Assembly (NCBI GenBank): GCA_017648525.1
Contig: JAGCIP010000099.1
Location: forward strand, 1 to 15,364
Reading direction: 5' to 3'
Source: Clostridia bacterium
Lineage (GTDB): Bacteria; Bacillota; Clostridia; Christensenellales; Borkfalkiaceae
Length of the DNA stretch: 15,364 bases
Below the pieces are notes generated by a model, which ran no database searches, was not told where the DNA came from, and saw only the letters and a list, made by a program, of their open reading frames with translations. This document shows positions 12,365 through 15,364 of the stretch, piece after piece. The stretch's first letter is position 1. Every line of letters begins with the position of its first letter. The position numbers and the translations under genes are program-made.

Positions 12365-15364
12365 ATGACGAGAAAAAATTTATTCCAAAACTACAAAACC
12401 AAATTATTATTAGCGTTATCATTGATTTGCGTATTATGCTTTTCGCTATTTGCAGTTGCTTGTACCGATACTGATGACAAAGATAGTACGCCAAACTATA
12501 CCTATACTCAAACTGACGATAAATATGTCAGCAATGCTACTTTTGATTTTGGTTCAATAGACACGGAACTTACTAAATTCCCCAAAACTTCCCCCACCGG
12601 TTGGACGAAGAGTAAAGATAGCAACGGTGCAATAGGCACGTCTTCTGCTAAATCAGGTGTAATTAATCTTTCCGACGACGCTTGGAAAGAACTTTTGAAC
12701 GCTCTTTACAAAGATAGCAACGTTATCGATTATATCGAAAATCAATTAAAAGGTAAAATGACCGTTGGTGAACAAACCTATACCGACGTAAAGAATTTCG
12801 TTAAGGTTCTCTTAACTAAAGACGGCGTCGTACCTACTAGCGAAGAAATTCAAAAACATATTATTGAAAATTATTTCACCATAAACGAAGAAACTAAGAC
12901 GGGTATGTTCAAAAACCCTGGCACTTATAAAGGTGCAAAAGATAAGTTTGTTTATATGTTAAACAACTATCGCCTTTCTTCATATCAAGGAATCGGTACG
13001 TCGCAAAAAATCACATCATCAAGCAAAATAACTCTTGAGAAAGGTGGTTATGCAAAAATCTCAGTTTGGATTAAAACTCAAAATATAACCGTAAAAGCAG
13101 ATGGTGAATACGGTGCAAGCATTCGTATCGTCAACGAATTTAACAGCACCGCTCAATCTGACTACGTTGTTAAAAATATAACCGCAGAAGACTGGACTCA
13201 ATACACTATTTATTTAAAAGCAGACAAACGCTTTGATACAAGTGTTAAAGTTGCGTTAGGTCTTGGTTATGGTTTAGCTGGCGTTACTGAAGGTACTGTT
13301 TACTTTGACGACGTTAAGTATAGCACTTTAACCGAGGCAGAATATAAAGCGGAAACCGAAGGCAAGAATTTTACGGAAAAAACAATTGCTTATAAGAGCA
13401 AGAACGCTATTACCGTTAACAATCAAATTAACTCTATTTACAATATAACTATGGACAATAGTAGTTATATTTCTAACACGGACGTAACCTTAACCGCCGT
13501 TGAAACACCGTCAAAAATCGTTGGTTACGACGGAACACCTTTTGCTGATAGTTCAGTTACCACCCCATCAACTGTTACCGACGCTACGTACGGAAACGTT
13601 ACTGAATTGTCCTTAAACAAGGCAAGTGCTACCGTTAACATATCAGCAAACAACTTTAAGTTGGCAAATGAAAAATACGCTTACCTTGAATTTTATGTTA
13701 AAAATCAGTTATCAACGTGGGGTTCTACTGAAATCACGATTAACGTTATAGACATTTACGGTACAATTGAAGAAACACGTAAAGCTATCGCAACTGTATC
13801 TACTGTTGACGACGAGTGGCAAAGAGTAGGCATTCTTGTAAAGAACAACTTTGATAATGGTAATGATAGAAACTTTAAACTTGAAGTCGTTATAGGACCT
13901 ACCGACGTTGCATCTGCAAAACACGCAGACGAGTTTGCAACTGGCAAGGTTTACATCTCCCCCATCGCTATTGCAAACGGTGATGCTAATCGTTACGACG
14001 ACAACGGAAATGAAACTGCTAACTATCAACTCTACGAACTCTTCACTACGGCTACCCCAAGCGTTTTATTACACGCAGGTTTCCCAAGCGACTATAATGA
14101 TAGCGCAGATTCTACAATTTATAATTTCACCGTTTCCCCAAGCGATATCGGTGTAATAAACAAGCAAGTGGCAAACGTTAACGGCTTCGTAGGCGTTGTT
14201 GCAGACCATTACTACGTTAACGACGAAAGTGACAATTCGGACATTAACACTAGAACCGAAAAAGACGCTAACGGTAGCGTTGCTGGTTTAATTAATACTA
14301 ATTATTTGAGCACTTACAAAACTAAATACGGTATTGACGTTGCTAATGCATTAAATTATAGCGGTGATGCAATTCAGCCTATTATGATATACAATGCGGT
14401 TAAAGACAGTTACGGATTTATAGGAAAAACAAACTCGATTTCCGCAAGTTCATACGCAAAAGTTTCTGCAACCTTAAAAGTTGTTGGCGACGACGCATTT
14501 GCTACTATATATTTGGTAAACGTTGCGGAACAACAAAAGAGCGTTATGACTTTTGACGATTTTACTGCAGACAACGGCGAAAAATATACTGGCAAAGATT
14601 TGCAACTCCAACTCACTATTACCGAAGATATGATGATTAATGGTTGGGTTACGGTTGACTTCTACGTTGCAACCGGTGCAACATCAAAAGACTTCCGTAT
14701 TGAAATTTGGAACGGTACTAGAGAAAATTCTACCGAAGATTCAACTAAATCACAAGGTTACGTATTCGTTAAAAACATTGATATTTCAACTGCCGTAGAT
14801 GCATTTGAGCCCACAGTTAAAAATCAAGCATTAACAACCCCTGGCAACCCCTTGTTTGACGAATATTACAACAACGAAGACTTTACCGCCATCTATGCTC
14901 ACAAACGTGCTTGGACAGACCTTGAAGTTGAATACAACAAAAATCACCCCGATGCATTACTTGAAGATAATAAAGGTAATTACGCACCTAAATACGTTTG
15001 GGCAACTAACGAAACCTTTATTTACGCAGTTTACAACACAATTGATCCCGTTAAGGTAGACCCCGACAGCAACGTTACTACCGAAGAAGATACTTCTGAA
15101 GGTTGTATCGCTGAAACCGACCCATCTACTTTCTGGTTGTCTTTCTCTTCGATATTACTTGGTGTTGTTTTAGTTGGTGCAATCATTATGCTCTTTATTA
15201 AGAACATTAGAAGGAAAATTAAAGCAAATAGAAGTGACGCTAAATCTCACTACACCATTACTAGCCGTATCAAGAACAAACCTAAAAAAGAAGAAAAACC
15301 TGTAGATGATGTTGTTGAAAAATCGGTTAACCCTGTAGAAGAAGTCCCCGAAACTGAAACTGAA
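12365..15364 (+). CDS. Large surface lipoprotein with C-terminal membrane helix (cut by the right edge)
   Basis: The frame runs 1000 codons without a stop and leaves the window. I recognise no named family. It starts MTRKNLFQNYKTKLLLALS, followed by a hydrophobic stretch and a lipobox ending FAVAC, with Cys33 as the expected lipid anchor. Three stretches look like jelly-roll carbohydrate-binding modules: about 56-322 (NATFDFGSID, then KISVWIKTQNI, EDWTQYTIYLK, GTVYFDDVKYS), about 420-540 (YLEFYVKNQL, DEWQRVGILVK, GKVYISPIAI) and about 690-810 (YAKVSATLKVV, WVTVDFYVATG, YVFVKNIDIS). The module limits are estimates. Residues about 923-946 (FWLSFSSILLGVVLVGAIIM) form a membrane helix, followed by a basic stop (KNIRRKIK) and a charged, Glu-rich tail to the edge. 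Most of the chain should be outside the cell, perhaps binding glycans. Tyr, Thr, Asn and Asp are common and Cys rare (only Cys914 after the signal), fitting an exported protein. Confidence 0.9.
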   Translation, partial: MTRKNLFQNYKTKLLLALSLICVLCFSLFAVACTDTDDKDSTPNYTYTQTDDKYVSNATFDFGSIDTELTKFPKTSPTGWTKSKDSNGAIGTSSAKSGVINLSDDAWKELLNALYKDSNVIDYIENQLKGKMTVGEQTYTDVKNFVKVLLTKDGVVPTSEEIQKHIIENYFTINEETKTGMFKNPGTYKGAKDKFVYMLNNYRLSSYQGIGTSQKITSSSKITLEKGGYAKISVWIKTQNITVKADGEYGASIRIVNEFNSTAQSDYVVKNITAEDWTQYTIYLKADKRFDTSVKVALGLGYGLAGVTEGTVYFDDVKYSTLTEAEYKAETEGKNFTEKTIAYKSKNAITVNNQINSIYNITMDNSSYISNTDVTLTAVETPSKIVGYDGTPFADSSVTTPSTVTDATYGNVTELSLNKASATVNISANNFKLANEKYAYLEFYVKNQLSTWGSTEITINVIDIYGTIEETRKAIATVSTVDDEWQRVGILVKNNFDNGNDRNFKLEVVIGPTDVASAKHADEFATGKVYISPIAIANGDANRYDDNGNETANYQLYELFTTATPSVLLHAGFPSDYNDSADSTIYNFTVSPSDIGVINKQVANVNGFVGVVADHYYVNDESDNSDINTRTEKDANGSVAGLINTNYLSTYKTKYGIDVANALNYSGDAIQPIMIYNAVKDSYGFIGKTNSISASSYAKVSATLKVVGDDAFATIYLVNVAEQQKSVMTFDDFTADNGEKYTGKDLQLQLTITEDMMINGWVTVDFYVATGATSKDFRIEIWNGTRENSTEDSTKSQGYVFVKNIDISTAVDAFEPTVKNQALTTPGNPLFDEYYNNEDFTAIYAHKRAWTDLEVEYNKNHPDALLEDNKGNYAPKYVWATNETFIYAVYNTIDPVKVDPDSNVTTEEDTSEGCIAETDPSTFWLSFSSILLGVVLVGAIIMLFIKNIRRKIKANRSDAKSHYTITSRIKNKPKKEEKPVDDVVEKSVNPVEEVPETETE

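Noticed and set aside
13712..14616. Minus-strand open frames inside the large surface protein gene
   Set aside because: They are shadows of a 1000-codon uninterrupted plus-strand frame with a promoter, ribosome binding site and signal peptide.
1..15364. CRISPR array, insertion sequence, integrase or phage genes
   Set aside because: No regularly spaced repeats, transposase or integrase motifs, or phage structural proteins were seen on either strand.

Overview
The window is an AT-rich bacterial chromosome segment with compact, mostly minus-strand gene clusters, Gram-positive style Shine-Dalgarno sites (AGGTG, GGAG or AGGGG 4-8 nt before the start) and the standard genetic code. The gene set (nrdR with a ComEB-type dCMP deaminase, recX, a YigZ-family protein, a DUF1294-like membrane protein, minD with a minE-like gene, an MreB-family protein, half-size TauE/SafE proteins, a very large surface lipoprotein) suggests an uncultured member of the Bacillota, probably class Clostridia. 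That placement is inferred from gene content and style, not from a marker search.

Layout. Positions 2-223 (+) hold the C-terminal end of an unrecognised protein, closed by a strong intrinsic terminator at 266-299. A noncoding stretch follows (304-478) that carries two perfect small hairpins and a 21-bp near-copy of the tRNA-Ser 3' end. The tRNA-Ser(UGA) gene itself lies at 515-603 (-), with its own promoter and terminator. Next on the minus strand come nrdR and a dCMP deaminase, transcribed in the order nrdR then deaminase (1611 to 673). Divergent from nrdR is a small DUF1294-like membrane protein (1695-2003, +).

From 7300 down to 2000 runs a tightly packed minus-strand operon: rhaB, tyrS, a YigZ-family gene, recX and nnr. 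It starts at a consensus promoter (TTGACA, 17 bp, TATAAT). It joins a sugar kinase, tyrosyl-tRNA charging, a RecA regulator and repair of damaged NAD(P)H, so it is held together by coupling rather than by one pathway.

Upstream of it, also on the minus strand, is an exopolyphosphatase-like gene, an MreB-family gene with altered nucleotide-binding motifs, then minD and a small minE-like gene that overlaps minD by ATGA. Hairpins lie between ppx and the MreB-like gene, between the MreB-like gene and minD, and after minE, so this cluster is probably read as several units. The promoter in front of ppx carries a palindrome that fits the NrdR box at 15 of 16 positions, exactly in the spacer between the -35 and -10 elements.

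Further upstream, a pair of adjacent half-size TauE/SafE proteins (four membrane segments each) probably forms a split anion exporter. Divergent from them is a 1000-residue open reading frame (12365 to the right edge, +) that leaves the window without a stop codon. It has a lipoprotein signal, stretches that look like beta-rich carbohydrate-binding modules, and, unusually, a C-terminal membrane helix with a cytoplasmic tail.

The most interesting points are the MreB-like/MinD/MinE-like group, which has no visible MinC and a degenerate MreB active site, the NrdR-box operator at ppx, the tRNA 3'-end duplication, and the doubly anchored surface protein. No CRISPR array, transposase, integrase or phage gene was seen.
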